From Alphaproteobacteria bacterium (GTDB lineage Bacteria > Pseudomonadota > Alphaproteobacteria > Thalassobaculales > Thalassobaculaceae), in assembly GCA_028822575.1 (NCBI GenBank), contig JAPKDN010000116.1:1-8244 (forward strand): a stretch of 8,244 nucleotides of DNA, written 5' to 3'. Each line of letters starts with the position of its first letter. Position 1 is the stretch's first letter. The position numbers and the translations under genes were made by a program. The notes beneath the pieces were generated by a model. The model saw only the letters and a list, made by a program, of their open reading frames with translations, searched no databases and was not told the DNA's origin. This document shows, piece after piece, positions 1 to 6,299 of the stretch.

Positions 1-597
1 CGGATCGACCGCCTTGATGGAGATACAGCGCTGGTAGTAGTTATAGGTGTCCTGATCATGTGGATTCACGGCGCCGAAATTAGTGTTGATCAACACGAAA
101 AGACCCATTTGATCCCGTATGTCCTGGGCGACCCCATCGAGAATAGCGCGCGCGGGACCGCTCGACAGATCCACTCTTGGATTGCCGACGACCTTGATGC
201 GGTCTGCTTTTATGCCTTGGTCTTGTTCCAGAAAAGTCCGCTGAACGTCGCCTTGAGCCAGGAACAGGTCGCAATAACGGCTGGCTCGGTGGTCGTGGAT
301 ACGTTTTCCTGATGCATCGAGGAGGCCGAATACCTCCTCGTCGATCGAGGAGGTGCGATGCCCCATTAGCCTCGCCGCGCGCATGTTCGCGACCTGAGGC
401 ATGTTGTTACCCTTGAATAGCGCAACACCGGGCTTGAGCGCCGCGAAATTGCGGGCGAACCATAATTGCTGGCCGATCCAAACCTCGGCACCGCCACGCA
501 ATAACTGCAATGCCAAGAGTATCCTCGAGTCGAGCTCACGCCCGGCGTCTTCGACAAGGAGGTAGAACGCACGGTCGAAATGATCTCGTCCGGGCAT
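1..597 (-). CDS. Surface carbohydrate biosynthesis protein, N-terminal part (runs off the left edge)
   Basis: The minus strand is open from 597 to the window edge, giving the first 199 residues of a larger protein. The N-terminus (residues 11-42) reads like the family annotated as surface carbohydrate biosynthesis protein: a hydrophobic strand, then [11 protein letters not shown], then an RGG..V.IG segment. Further family-like landmarks are ALFKGNN (59-65), an acidic IDEE (85-88), a [10 protein letters not shown] stretch (135-144) and a [11 protein letters not shown] stretch (169-179). Family members resemble GT-B type transferases and usually sit in polysaccharide or lipopolysaccharide gene sets, so a cytoplasmic role in making a surface glycan is inferred; substrate and exact reaction are unknown. 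The start is uncertain: ATG at 597 is used, but an in-frame ATG at 648 would add 17 residues, and neither has a strong ribosome binding site. The gene is divergent from rpmJ and more of a carbohydrate cluster may lie to the left. Confidence 0.8.
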   Translation of the reverse strand, partial: MPGRDHFDRAFYLLVEDAGRELDSRILLALQLLRGGAEVWIGQQLWFARNFAALKPGVALFKGNNMPQVANMRAARLMGHRTSSIDEEVFGLLDASGKRIHDHRASRYCDLFLAQGDVQRTFLEQDQGIKADRIKVVGNPRVDLSSGPARAILDGVAQDIRDQMGLFVLINTNFGAVNPHDQDTYNYYQRCISIKAVDP

Positions 598-725
598 GGG
601 CCCAGCGGATCGGCGCCTTGCCGCCACGTCGCCGTTTATCACGCTCATTCGGGCCAGCCTATTCCCACGTCATTGGTTCCCCGGCGGGTTTAACCTTGAT
701 CAAAGCAGGGCGTCCACCCCTTCGG

Positions 726-754
726 TTGACAGCCCGCCACCGCCTCAGTATGTT
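726..754 (+). promoter_or_regulatory. Sigma-70 type promoter of rpmJ
   Basis: A perfect -35 box TTGACA (726-731) is followed by a 17-base spacer and a -10 box TATGTT (749-754, 4 of 6 consensus bases with the key first TA and last T). Transcription would start near 761, leaving a leader of about 33 bases before the rpmJ ATG. Box sequence, spacing and placement all agree; the call is from sequence only. Confidence 0.7.
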
Positions 755-793
755 CCGCCGCCTTACCAGACTAAAGCCGGACGAGATCGTATC

Positions 794-919
794 ATGAAGG
801 TCGCAAATTCACTGAAGACCCTGAAGACCCGGGACCGCAACTGCCGCGTAGTCCGTCGCAAGGGCCGTGTTTACGTTATCAATAAGGTGAACCCGCGGTT
901 CAAGGCCCGACAGGGCTGA
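794..919 (+). CDS. rpmJ: 50S ribosomal protein L36 (zinc-free type)
   Basis: This 41-residue protein is very basic and ends in RFKARQG, with [12 protein letters not shown] in the middle, the hallmark of the alphaproteobacterial L36. L36 is the smallest protein of the large subunit and sits in 23S rRNA near the GTPase-associated region. The zinc-ribbon ligands (CxxC...C...H) of the other L36 form are absent; the only cysteine is Cys17, so this is the C-minus form that needs no zinc. The start is fixed by homology: the open frame extends further upstream, but the family begins at MKV. A weak Shine-Dalgarno-like GGACGAG (779-785) lies 8 bases before the ATG. The gene has its own promoter and terminator and stands away from the large ribosomal operons. 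Confidence 0.96.
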   Translation: MKVANSLKTLKTRDRNCRVVRRKGRVYVINKVNPRFKARQG

Positions 920-939
920 TACGCTAGCGCGCGAGACGA

Positions 940-969
940 GGCGGCCGTCCAATGACGCGCCGCCTTTTC
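940..969 (+). terminator. Rho-independent terminator of rpmJ
   Basis: GGCGGC (940-945) and CGTC (946-949) pair with GACG (954-957) and GCCGCC (959-964). This gives a 10-bp GC-rich stem with a single bulged C (958) and a four-base CAAT loop. The stem is followed directly by TTTTCTTGTT. It lies 20 bases after the rpmJ stop codon and separates this gene from glcD. Confidence 0.85.
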
Positions 970-978
970 TTGTTAGGC

Positions 979-1007
979 TTGGCATTCCCCGACTGTTTTC
1001 ATGTAAC
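979..1007 (+). promoter_or_regulatory. Possible promoter of glcD
   Basis: TTGGCA (979-984, 4 of 6 matches to the -35 consensus) is followed by 17 bases and TGTAAC (1002-1007, 3 of 6 matches to the -10 consensus). It is the best-spaced pair between the rpmJ terminator and glcD and would leave a leader of about 85 bases. The match is weak, so this is a suggestion only. No clear binding site of a GlcC-type activator was recognised here. Confidence 0.25.
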
Positions 1008-1087
1008 GGAAATCAAACGCTGCCCGGGGGCCTTCGGTCCGTGTTAAATTGTTGGCCTTGTCGTTGGCCCGTGCGGCCAACTCCCGT

Positions 1088-1093
1088 GGAGGG
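1088..1093 (+). promoter_or_regulatory. Ribosome binding site that fixes the glcD start
   Basis: GGAGGG lies six bases before the ATG at 1100. The reading frame is open further upstream and could begin at a TTG at 1049, but that codon has no such site. The spacing supports the ATG at 1100 over the TTG; a second ATG at 1106 is less well placed. Confidence 0.75.
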
Positions 1094-1099
1094 TGGCCC

Positions 1100-2587
1100 A
1101 TGTTGATGCCGAAACCCGATCAGGCGATCCTGGCCAAACGCGGCGAGATCATCACCCGATTGCGCGAGATTGTTCCTGGCGAAGGCGTGATCGCCGCCGA
1201 AGATGAGATGCGGGTTTACGAGTCGGATGGCCTTTCTGCCTACCGCCAGATGCCGATGATTGTGGTGCTGCCGGAAACCACTGAACAGGTCGCTGATATC
1301 CTGCGCTATTGTCATGGCGAAGGGGTAAAGGTCGTGCCTAGGGGTGCCGGCACCTCGCTGTCGGGTGGAGCCTTGCCGCTGGAGGACGCGGTGTTGCTCG
1401 GGCTTGGCAAGTTCAACCGGGTACTCGACATCGATTTCGACAACCGCGCCGTGGTCACTCAGCCTGGCGTCACGAATCTGGGTATCACCCATGCGGTCCA
1501 GCATGAGGGTTTCTATTACGCCCCCGACCCGTCCAGCCAGATCGCCTGTTCTATCGGCGGTAACATCGCCGAGAACTCCGGCGGGGTGCATTGCCTGAAA
1601 TATGGCCTGACCACGAACAATGTACTGGGCATTGAATTTGTCACCATCGTGGGTGAGGTCATCAGGATTGGCGGCAAGCACTTGGATTCCGAGGGCTATG
1701 ACCTACTTGGCCTGATGACAGGCTCCGAAGGCCTTCTGGGCGTCGTAACCGAGGTGACGGTGCGGATTTTGAAAAAGCCGTCGACCGCGCGGGCGCTCCT
1801 CGTTGGTTTTGCCTCCAGCGAATCGGCCGGAACCTGTGTCGCTGAGATCATTGGGGCTGGCATCATCCCCGGCGGCATGGAGATGATGGACAATCCCGCG
1901 ATCAACGCAGCCGAGGATTTCGTCGGCACTGGCTATCCCCGCGACGCGGCAGCATTGTTGATCGTCGAGCTGGATGGTCCCGAGGTTGAGGTGGATTATC
2001 TGATCAACCGCGTGCGCGAGGTGGCCGAGGCCAATGGCGCGACCTCGCTCCGGATTAGCGAGAACGAAGACGAGCGCAACGCGTTCTGGGCCGGGCGTAA
2101 AGCCGCGTTTCCCGCCGTTGGCCGGATTTCGCCGGACTATATGTGCATGGACGGCACGATCCCGCGCAAGATGCTCCCCGAAATCCTGCGCCGGATGAGC
2201 GCGCTGTCAGAAAAGCACGGCTTGCGCGTCGCTAATGTGTTTCACGCCGGCGATGGCAACCTGCACCCCCTGATCCTGTTCGACGCGAACCAGCCTGGGC
2301 AGCTGGAGACCGCGGAAACCTTTGGCGGCGATATCCTAAAGGCCTGTGTCGAGCTTGGTGGTGTTCTGACCGGCGAGCACGGGGTCGGTATAGAGAAACG
2401 CGATCTGATGGGCGAAATGTTCACCAAGGTCGATCTGGAACAGCAGCAGCGCGTCAAATGCGCGTTTGATGCCAAGGGATTGCTCAATCCAGGCAAGGTG
2501 TTCCCCAAGCTCCATCGTTGTGCCGAGTTGGGGCGGATGGTGGTGCATCAGGGCAAGACCCCGTTCCCCGACATTCCGAGGTTTTGA
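1100..2587 (+). CDS. glcD: Glycolate oxidase, FAD-binding subunit GlcD
   Basis: This 495-residue protein aligns along its whole length with E. coli GlcD (about 499 residues, recalled). GlcD is the catalytic FAD subunit that oxidises glycolate (and D-lactate) to the 2-oxo acid. Residues 50-225 form the PCMH-type FAD-binding domain, with PRGAGTSLSGGALP at 80-93, APDPSSQIACSIGGN at 141-155 and GSEGLLGVVTEVT at 208-220. The C-terminal FAD-linked oxidase domain carries ISPDYMCMDGTIPR (343-356), HAGDGNLHP (382-390, metal and active-site region) and TGEHGVG (424-430). The tail HRCAELGRMVVHQG is GlcD-like and helps separate it from D-lactate dehydrogenases. The start is chosen from GGAGGG at 1088. 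It is first in a glcDEF set, but 184 bases separate it from glcE. Confidence 0.95.
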   Translation: MLMPKPDQAILAKRGEIITRLREIVPGEGVIAAEDEMRVYESDGLSAYRQMPMIVVLPETTEQVADILRYCHGEGVKVVPRGAGTSLSGGALPLEDAVLLGLGKFNRVLDIDFDNRAVVTQPGVTNLGITHAVQHEGFYYAPDPSSQIACSIGGNIAENSGGVHCLKYGLTTNNVLGIEFVTIVGEVIRIGGKHLDSEGYDLLGLMTGSEGLLGVVTEVTVRILKKPSTARALLVGFASSESAGTCVAEIIGAGIIPGGMEMMDNPAINAAEDFVGTGYPRDAAALLIVELDGPEVEVDYLINRVREVAEANGATSLRISENEDERNAFWAGRKAAFPAVGRISPDYMCMDGTIPRKMLPEILRRMSALSEKHGLRVANVFHAGDGNLHPLILFDANQPGQLETAETFGGDILKACVELGGVLTGEHGVGIEKRDLMGEMFTKVDLEQQQRVKCAFDAKGLLNPGKVFPKLHRCAELGRMVVHQGKTPFPDIPRF

Positions 2588-2657
2588 GGATGAGGGCCGA
2601 ACTGGAAACCGTTATCTTGGCGAAGGTTCGTTGCCGTCGACAAAAGCTCTACTGGCA

Positions 2658-2703
2658 ACAAAATGTTGTCATTCAAGCCTTCGCTGGGATGACAACATTT
2701 TGT
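2658..2703. repeat. Perfect 15-bp inverted repeat in the glcD-glcE gap
   Basis: ACAAAATGTTGTCAT (2658-2672) and its exact reverse complement ATGACAACATTTTGT (2689-2703) flank a 16-base spacer. The spacer can itself pair as TC/GG and AGC/GCT around a CTTC loop, with one A-G mismatch, giving an almost continuous hairpin of about 20 base pairs. The AT-rich arms contrast with the GC-rich surroundings. The GTCATTC...GGGATGAC core resembles the short palindromic intergenic repeats common in Proteobacteria. It could stabilise or trim the glcDEF message, or act as a partial terminator on either strand. The right arm ends in TTTT then GT, so it is not a typical terminator. Confidence 0.8.
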
Positions 2704-2771
2704 ATCGGCAAGGCAGGGTCGAGTGCCCGCTGGAATAGCAAAATCATGAAGCCGTTGGGGGCTCGGACCTA

Positions 2772-3995
2772 ATGCCTTCGACGTTTAAACCCACCGATGA
2801 CCCCCAGGTCCTGGACGCAGTCGCTTGGGCGCTTGGCGCCGAGGCGCCGTTGGAAATTGTCGGGCGCGGGAGTAAACGAGGTTTGGGCCGGCCGTTCCAA
2901 GCGGACCACACGCTTGACCTTTCCGCGCTGTCCGGAATCAATTTTTACGAGCCTGAGGAGTTGGTCCTCTCGGCCAAACCCTCGACCCCGCTCGCCGAGA
3001 TCGAGGCGGCCCTGGCCGAGCGCGATCAGATGCTGGCCTTCGAGCCGATGGACATGGGCCCGCTCTTTGGACAATCGGCGGGCGAGGGCAGTATTGGTGG
3101 GGTTTTCGCCTGTAATCTCTCCGGTCCCCGGCGGATCAAGATGGGCGCGGCGCGGGATCATTTGCTTGGCTTTAACGCGGTCTCTGGGCGCGGTGAGGCC
3201 TATAAATCGGGCGGACGGGTGGTCAAGAACGTCACCGGCTATGACCTCTCGAAATTGATCACGGGTTCCTTCGGCACCCTGTCGGTGATCACCGAGCTGA
3301 CCTTCAAGGTTCTGCCGGCGCCGGAGAAAACGTATACGGTCCTGTTGGCTGGGCTTGACGGCGAGAGCGCGACCCGGGCGATGTCGGCGGCGATGAATTC
3401 CAGCCATGAGGTGGCCGGCGCGGCGCATCTGCCGGCGGATATCGCTAAACGCTCGGGTGTTTCCTATGTCGCGGGTGCCGGTGGGTCGATGACCGCCTTG
3501 CGTCTTGAAGGGTTCGGCCCGTCGGTCGAGCAGCGCTGCCGCGAGCTTCGTGAAGAGCTGTCTGGATTCGGCGCGCTGGAGGAATTGCACAGCCGCAACT
3601 CGGCGCGGTTCTGGACCGAGGTTCGCAACGCCGCCTATCTTGCCGAGCCCACCGACCGGGTAATCTGGCGGCTTTCGGTGCCGCCATCGATGGGGCATGG
3701 CGTAGTCGAGAGCCTGCGGGCAAGCCACGGCGCGGAGGCTTTTCTCGATTGGTCGGGAGGGTTGATTTGGCTCACGCTGCCGCCGAGCGGCGACGCCGGG
3801 CATTCCGCCGTCCGCGGGGAGGTCGCCGCCGTGAGTGGGCATGCGACGCTGATCCGCGCGCCGTCGGATGTCCGTGCCGCCGTCCCGGTATTCCAGCCGC
3901 AACCAGCGCCTTTGGCGGCCTTGTCGGCGCGGGTCAAGGACAGCTTTGACCCCAAGCGCGTGCTTAACCCCGGCCGCATGGTCGCAGGGATCTAG
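2772..3995 (+). CDS. glcE: Glycolate oxidase, FAD-binding subunit GlcE
   Basis: A 407-residue protein of the GlcE family (E. coli GlcE is about 350 residues, recalled), the second PCMH-type FAD-binding subunit required for glycolate oxidase activity. The N-terminal half holds the FAD domain: EIVGRGSKRGLG (28-39), the PEELVLSA strand (61-68), GEGSIGGVFACNLSGPRR (104-121) and the diagnostic GGRVVKNVTGYDLSKL (147-162) followed by GSFGTLSVITELTFK (165-179). The C-terminus ends in FDPKRVLNPGRM (392-403), the usual family closing motif. The start ATG has only a weak site nearby (GGGGG at 2757-2761 or CGGA at 2764-2767). Its stop is 10 bases before glcF, so the two are surely co-transcribed. The long open frame on the opposite strand here is a codon-bias shadow. 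Confidence 0.94.
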   Translation: MPSTFKPTDDPQVLDAVAWALGAEAPLEIVGRGSKRGLGRPFQADHTLDLSALSGINFYEPEELVLSAKPSTPLAEIEAALAERDQMLAFEPMDMGPLFGQSAGEGSIGGVFACNLSGPRRIKMGAARDHLLGFNAVSGRGEAYKSGGRVVKNVTGYDLSKLITGSFGTLSVITELTFKVLPAPEKTYTVLLAGLDGESATRAMSAAMNSSHEVAGAAHLPADIAKRSGVSYVAGAGGSMTALRLEGFGPSVEQRCRELREELSGFGALEELHSRNSARFWTEVRNAAYLAEPTDRVIWRLSVPPSMGHGVVESLRASHGAEAFLDWSGGLIWLTLPPSGDAGHSAVRGEVAAVSGHATLIRAPSDVRAAVPVFQPQPAPLAALSARVKDSFDPKRVLNPGRMVAGI

Positions 3996-4005
3996 AAAGA
4001 GGCAG

Positions 4006-5325
4006 ATGCAGACCCATTTCACCCTGGCTCAGCTCGCCGATCCCGACATCAAGGCCGCCGACGCGATCCTCAGATCCTGTGTGCATTGCGGGTTTTGTAC
4101 CGCGACCTGCCCTACCTTCGTGCTGTTGGGGGACGAACTCGACAGCCCGCGTGGCCGGATCTATCTGATCAAGGACATGCTGGAAAATGACCGTCCGGCC
4201 ACCGCTCGGGTCGTCAAGCACATTGACCGCTGTCTTTCCTGCCTGTCCTGCATGAGCACTTGTCCGTCAGGCGTGAACTACATGCATCTGGTGGATCATG
4301 CCCGTAAAAGGGTTGAGGAAACCTTCACACGGCCATTGTTTGATCGTGGGCTGCGGGCCTTGCTGGCGAAAATCCTACCATCGCCGGCCTTGTTTCGGAC
4401 GGCGCTTGTCGGCGCTTGGCTGGCCAAGCCCCTGGCACCATTGGTCGGCTATGCTTTTGGTGGACGGCTGCGTGCCATGCTCAAGCTGGTGCCGAGCCAG
4501 ATTCTTCCACCAAGCCGTGTCGACAGACCTCAGGTTTTCGCCGCTGAGGGCAAACAACACGCCCGGGTCGCGATTCTGTCCGGCTGCGCGCAGAAAGTCC
4601 TGGCACCCAGCATCAACGAGGCGACGATCAGGCTGCTGACCCGGCACGGCGTCGAAGTCGTGGTGGCCAAGGGCGCTGGGTGTTGCGGCTCTCTCAATCA
4701 TCACCTGGGTAATGAGGCACCGGCGCTGGCCGCTGCTCGGGCTAATATTGATGCTTGGAGCAACGAGGCGGTGTTGCGCGGTCTCGACGCCATCGTGGTA
4801 AATGCCTCGGGTTGCGGGACGACGATCAAGGACTATGGCTGGGTGTTTCGAGAGGACCCGGCTTATGCCGACAAGGCCGCGCATATCGCCTCGATCACCC
4901 GAGACATCACCGAAGTCATGGAAGAAATTGGCATCGCGGCGCCAGCGATCGAGACGGGCCAGGTGGTGACCTATCATTCCGCGTGTTCCATGCAGCATGG
5001 CCAGAAAATCAAGACCGCGCCCCAGGCTCTGCTGCGTCAGGCTGGCTTCAAGGTCAAGGACGTCCCTGAGGGGCATCTGTGCTGTGGCTCGGCAGGGACC
5101 TACAATATTTTGCAGCCGGAGATCGCCGGGCGCCTGAAGGAACGCAAACTGGCCAATATCGCGACCACGGCGCCAGAGATCATCGCGGCGGGGAATATCG
5201 GCTGCATGACTCAGTTGGCGGATGGCGCCGACGTGCCGGTCGTGCACACGGTCGAGCTGTTGGATTGGGCCACGGGTGGCCCGACGCCAGCGGCTATGGA
5301 CGAGGGCACGCAACCAATTCCGTGA
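4006..5325 (+). CDS. glcF: Glycolate oxidase, iron-sulfur subunit GlcF
   Basis: A 439-residue protein, close to the usual GlcF length, that carries electrons from the FAD subunits toward the membrane quinone pool. Two ferredoxin-type 4Fe-4S motifs are complete: Cys25, 28, 31, 35 (CVHCGFCTATCP) and Cys76, 79, 82, 86 (CLSCLSCMSTCP). Two cysteine-rich CCG domains follow: Cys194 with AGCCG (Cys226-227), and HSACSMQH (Cys327) with HLCCGSAGTY (Cys359-360). These domains are shared with heterodisulfide reductase HdrB and GlpC and may hold further cofactor. Between them 123-155 is rather hydrophobic. The frame is open upstream into glcE, but the ATG at 4006 begins MQTHFT like E. coli GlcF and follows AAAGAGG (3996-4002) by three bases. 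No residue needed for the clusters is missing. Confidence 0.96.
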   Translation: MQTHFTLAQLADPDIKAADAILRSCVHCGFCTATCPTFVLLGDELDSPRGRIYLIKDMLENDRPATARVVKHIDRCLSCLSCMSTCPSGVNYMHLVDHARKRVEETFTRPLFDRGLRALLAKILPSPALFRTALVGAWLAKPLAPLVGYAFGGRLRAMLKLVPSQILPPSRVDRPQVFAAEGKQHARVAILSGCAQKVLAPSINEATIRLLTRHGVEVVVAKGAGCCGSLNHHLGNEAPALAAARANIDAWSNEAVLRGLDAIVVNASGCGTTIKDYGWVFREDPAYADKAAHIASITRDITEVMEEIGIAAPAIETGQVVTYHSACSMQHGQKIKTAPQALLRQAGFKVKDVPEGHLCCGSAGTYNILQPEIAGRLKERKLANIATTAPEIIAAGNIGCMTQLADGADVPVVHTVELLDWATGGPTPAAMDEGTQPIP

Positions 5326-5371
5326 CGGCGATTCGAGGTCCGCTTACCAATTTCTGGGTCGAAAATATATT

Positions 5372-5430
5372 GTCATCCTATCGGAGTATGGGACCCACAC
5401 CTGAAGATTCTCGGCGTGACTGGAGATAGG
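5372..5430. repeat. Candidate degenerate intergenic palindromic repeat
   Basis: The block starts with GTCATCC and ends near GGCGTGAC (5413-5420), which are imperfect inverse complements (6 of 8). It contains CCTATC (5377-5382) matching GATAGG (5425-5430), and a small palindrome around TGGGACCCA (5389-5397). The GTCATCC...GGGACCCACACCTG layout resembles the short dispersed repeats found between genes in many Proteobacteria. Only one copy is visible here, so membership of a repeat family is inference. Confidence 0.3.
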
Positions 5431-5477
5431 CGAACGTTGGGAAGAGTTCGTAGTGCTCCGCCGTCCGTCATGTTGAC

Positions 5478-5511
5478 CCGCATCGGGCGTCGATCCCATC
5501 CTCCGATGCGG
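5478..5511. repeat. 9-bp inverted repeat, possible weak terminator after glcF
   Basis: CCGCATCGG (5478-5486) and CCGATGCGG (5503-5511) are exact reverse complements separated by 16 bases. The GC-rich stem is followed after TGGC by GGTTTCC and then AAAATTTT, which is a poor T-tract. It is the strongest hairpin between glcF and the next gene, so it may end the glcDEF transcript, but it lies about 150 bases beyond the stop codon. A regulator binding site is another possibility. Confidence 0.45.
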
Positions 5512-5645
5512 TGGCGGTTTCCTAAAATTTTGGTTGGCCGTGATCTATCGTTGGGATGGCGCATCAAGAAATCGCGCCGCGGCGCATAAAATTCTTCTTG
5601 ATCATGGGATTGGCGTGGCGTCTCGAGTCGAGTCATACTCCCAAC

Positions 5646-6203
5646 ATGCGAACAATCCCGACCCTGTTTCTAGGGTTTCTCCTCTTGCTTCCCATAGCGA
5701 TGGTTTCGCGCGCGGACCAGACGGATCCGCGCCTGCCAGACCTCTTCGCCAAACTCGAATCAGCCGACAATGTCGATGCCGCGTTTCAGATCGAGAAACG
5801 GATCTGGGTAATTTGGACCAGCCATAAGGATATCAATATCGATGCGCTCATGGACGCGGGCCAGCAGCGGATGGTGCCCGGCGGCTATGAAAGGTCCCTG
5901 GCGATTTTCAACAGGATCATCGCCAAGGCTCCGGATTTCGCGGAGGGTTGGAACAAGCGGGCGACGGTGCTCTATCTTTTGGGAGATCTGGAGGGTTCTG
6001 TCCGCGATATCGAGGCAACTCTGGCGCTGGAGCCGAGACATTTTGGCGCTTTGGCGGGATTGGGCCTGATTTACCGGGCCATCGAAAAACCGGAAAGCGC
6101 GCTCAGGGCGTTCGAGAAGGTCCTGGAAATCAACCCGCAATCACTTGGAACCCATCTTCAGGTGAAGCAATTACGCAAAGAATTGAAGGGTCGGAAGCTC
6201 TAA
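5646..6203 (+). CDS. Exported tetratricopeptide repeat (TPR) protein
   Basis: A 185-residue protein of a conserved but uncharacterised type. Residues 1-23 form a signal peptide: Met-Arg-Thr, a hydrophobic core FLGFLLLLPIAMV, then SRA before Asp24, a likely signal peptidase I site. About three TPR units follow: roughly 67-100 (YERSLAIFNRIIAKAPDFAE), 101-134 (GWNKRATVLYLLGDLEGSVR, then LALEP) and 135-168 (ALAGLGLIYRAIEKPESALR, then EINP). TPRs are helical scaffolds for protein contacts, so a periplasmic or membrane-tethered adaptor role is inferred; no partner can be named. The frame is open from 5556, but only the ATG at 5646 puts the signal peptide at the terminus. There is no cysteine for a lipoprotein anchor after the signal, and no good ribosome binding site. 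It is separated by long gaps from both neighbours and is probably a single-gene unit. Confidence 0.85.
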   Translation: MRTIPTLFLGFLLLLPIAMVSRADQTDPRLPDLFAKLESADNVDAAFQIEKRIWVIWTSHKDINIDALMDAGQQRMVPGGYERSLAIFNRIIAKAPDFAEGWNKRATVLYLLGDLEGSVRDIEATLALEPRHFGALAGLGLIYRAIEKPESALRAFEKVLEINPQSLGTHLQVKQLRKELKGRKL

Positions 6204-6299
6204 CGCGCGACCAGTTTTGCACAAGTTCTTGCGTTTTTCGTCCCGGGGTATTCTTTTGGGTTCTCTCGTTTCACCAACGCTTGCCGGAGCGCTAAAACC

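Larger units (their letters stand above)
5326..5645. other. Non-coding stretch between glcF and the TPR gene
   Basis: These 320 bases contain no convincing gene on either strand. They hold a repeat-like block (5372-5430), a 9-bp inverted repeat (5478-5511) and a 12-bp GC-rich palindrome (5574-5585). A possible -10 box TAAAAT at 5587-5592 has no good -35 partner. The glcDEF transcript presumably ends, and the TPR gene transcript begins, somewhere within it. Confidence 0.6.

Noticed and set aside
510..919. Open frames overlapping rpmJ on the plus strand that begin upstream (510 and 596).
   Set aside because: The one from 596 is only an upstream extension of rpmJ across its promoter; the one from 510 is in another frame with no recognisable content.
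1049..1099. TTG start at 1049 giving GlcD a 17-residue N-terminal extension.
   Set aside because: The ATG at 1100 has GGAGGG at the right distance and gives a length matching the family; the TTG has no such site.
2769..4022. A 417-codon open frame on the minus strand opposite glcE.
   Set aside because: It lies almost exactly opposite glcE, its translation is rich in Arg, Gly and Pro with no recognisable motif, and GC-rich coding regions commonly leave such antisense frames open. The plus-strand protein is clearly GlcE.
4375..5313. A 312-codon open frame on the minus strand opposite glcF.
   Set aside because: Same reasoning: it mirrors glcF, has no family resemblance, and the plus-strand frame has complete 4Fe-4S and CCG motifs.
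524..5632. CTCGAGTCGAG occurring twice, near 524 (inside the surface carbohydrate gene) and near 5621 (just before the TPR gene).
   Set aside because: An 11-base match of low complexity with one copy inside a coding sequence; most likely chance.
5373..5636. An 87-codon minus-strand open frame in the gap after glcF.
   Set aside because: No recognisable domain and a composition typical of non-coding GC-rich DNA; it spans the repeat-like block, the 9-bp inverted repeat and the palindrome.
6214..6240. Possible terminator after the TPR gene (CAAGTTCTTG followed by CGTTTTT).
   Set aside because: The stem is only three to four pairs with a two- to four-base loop, too weak to call despite the T run.
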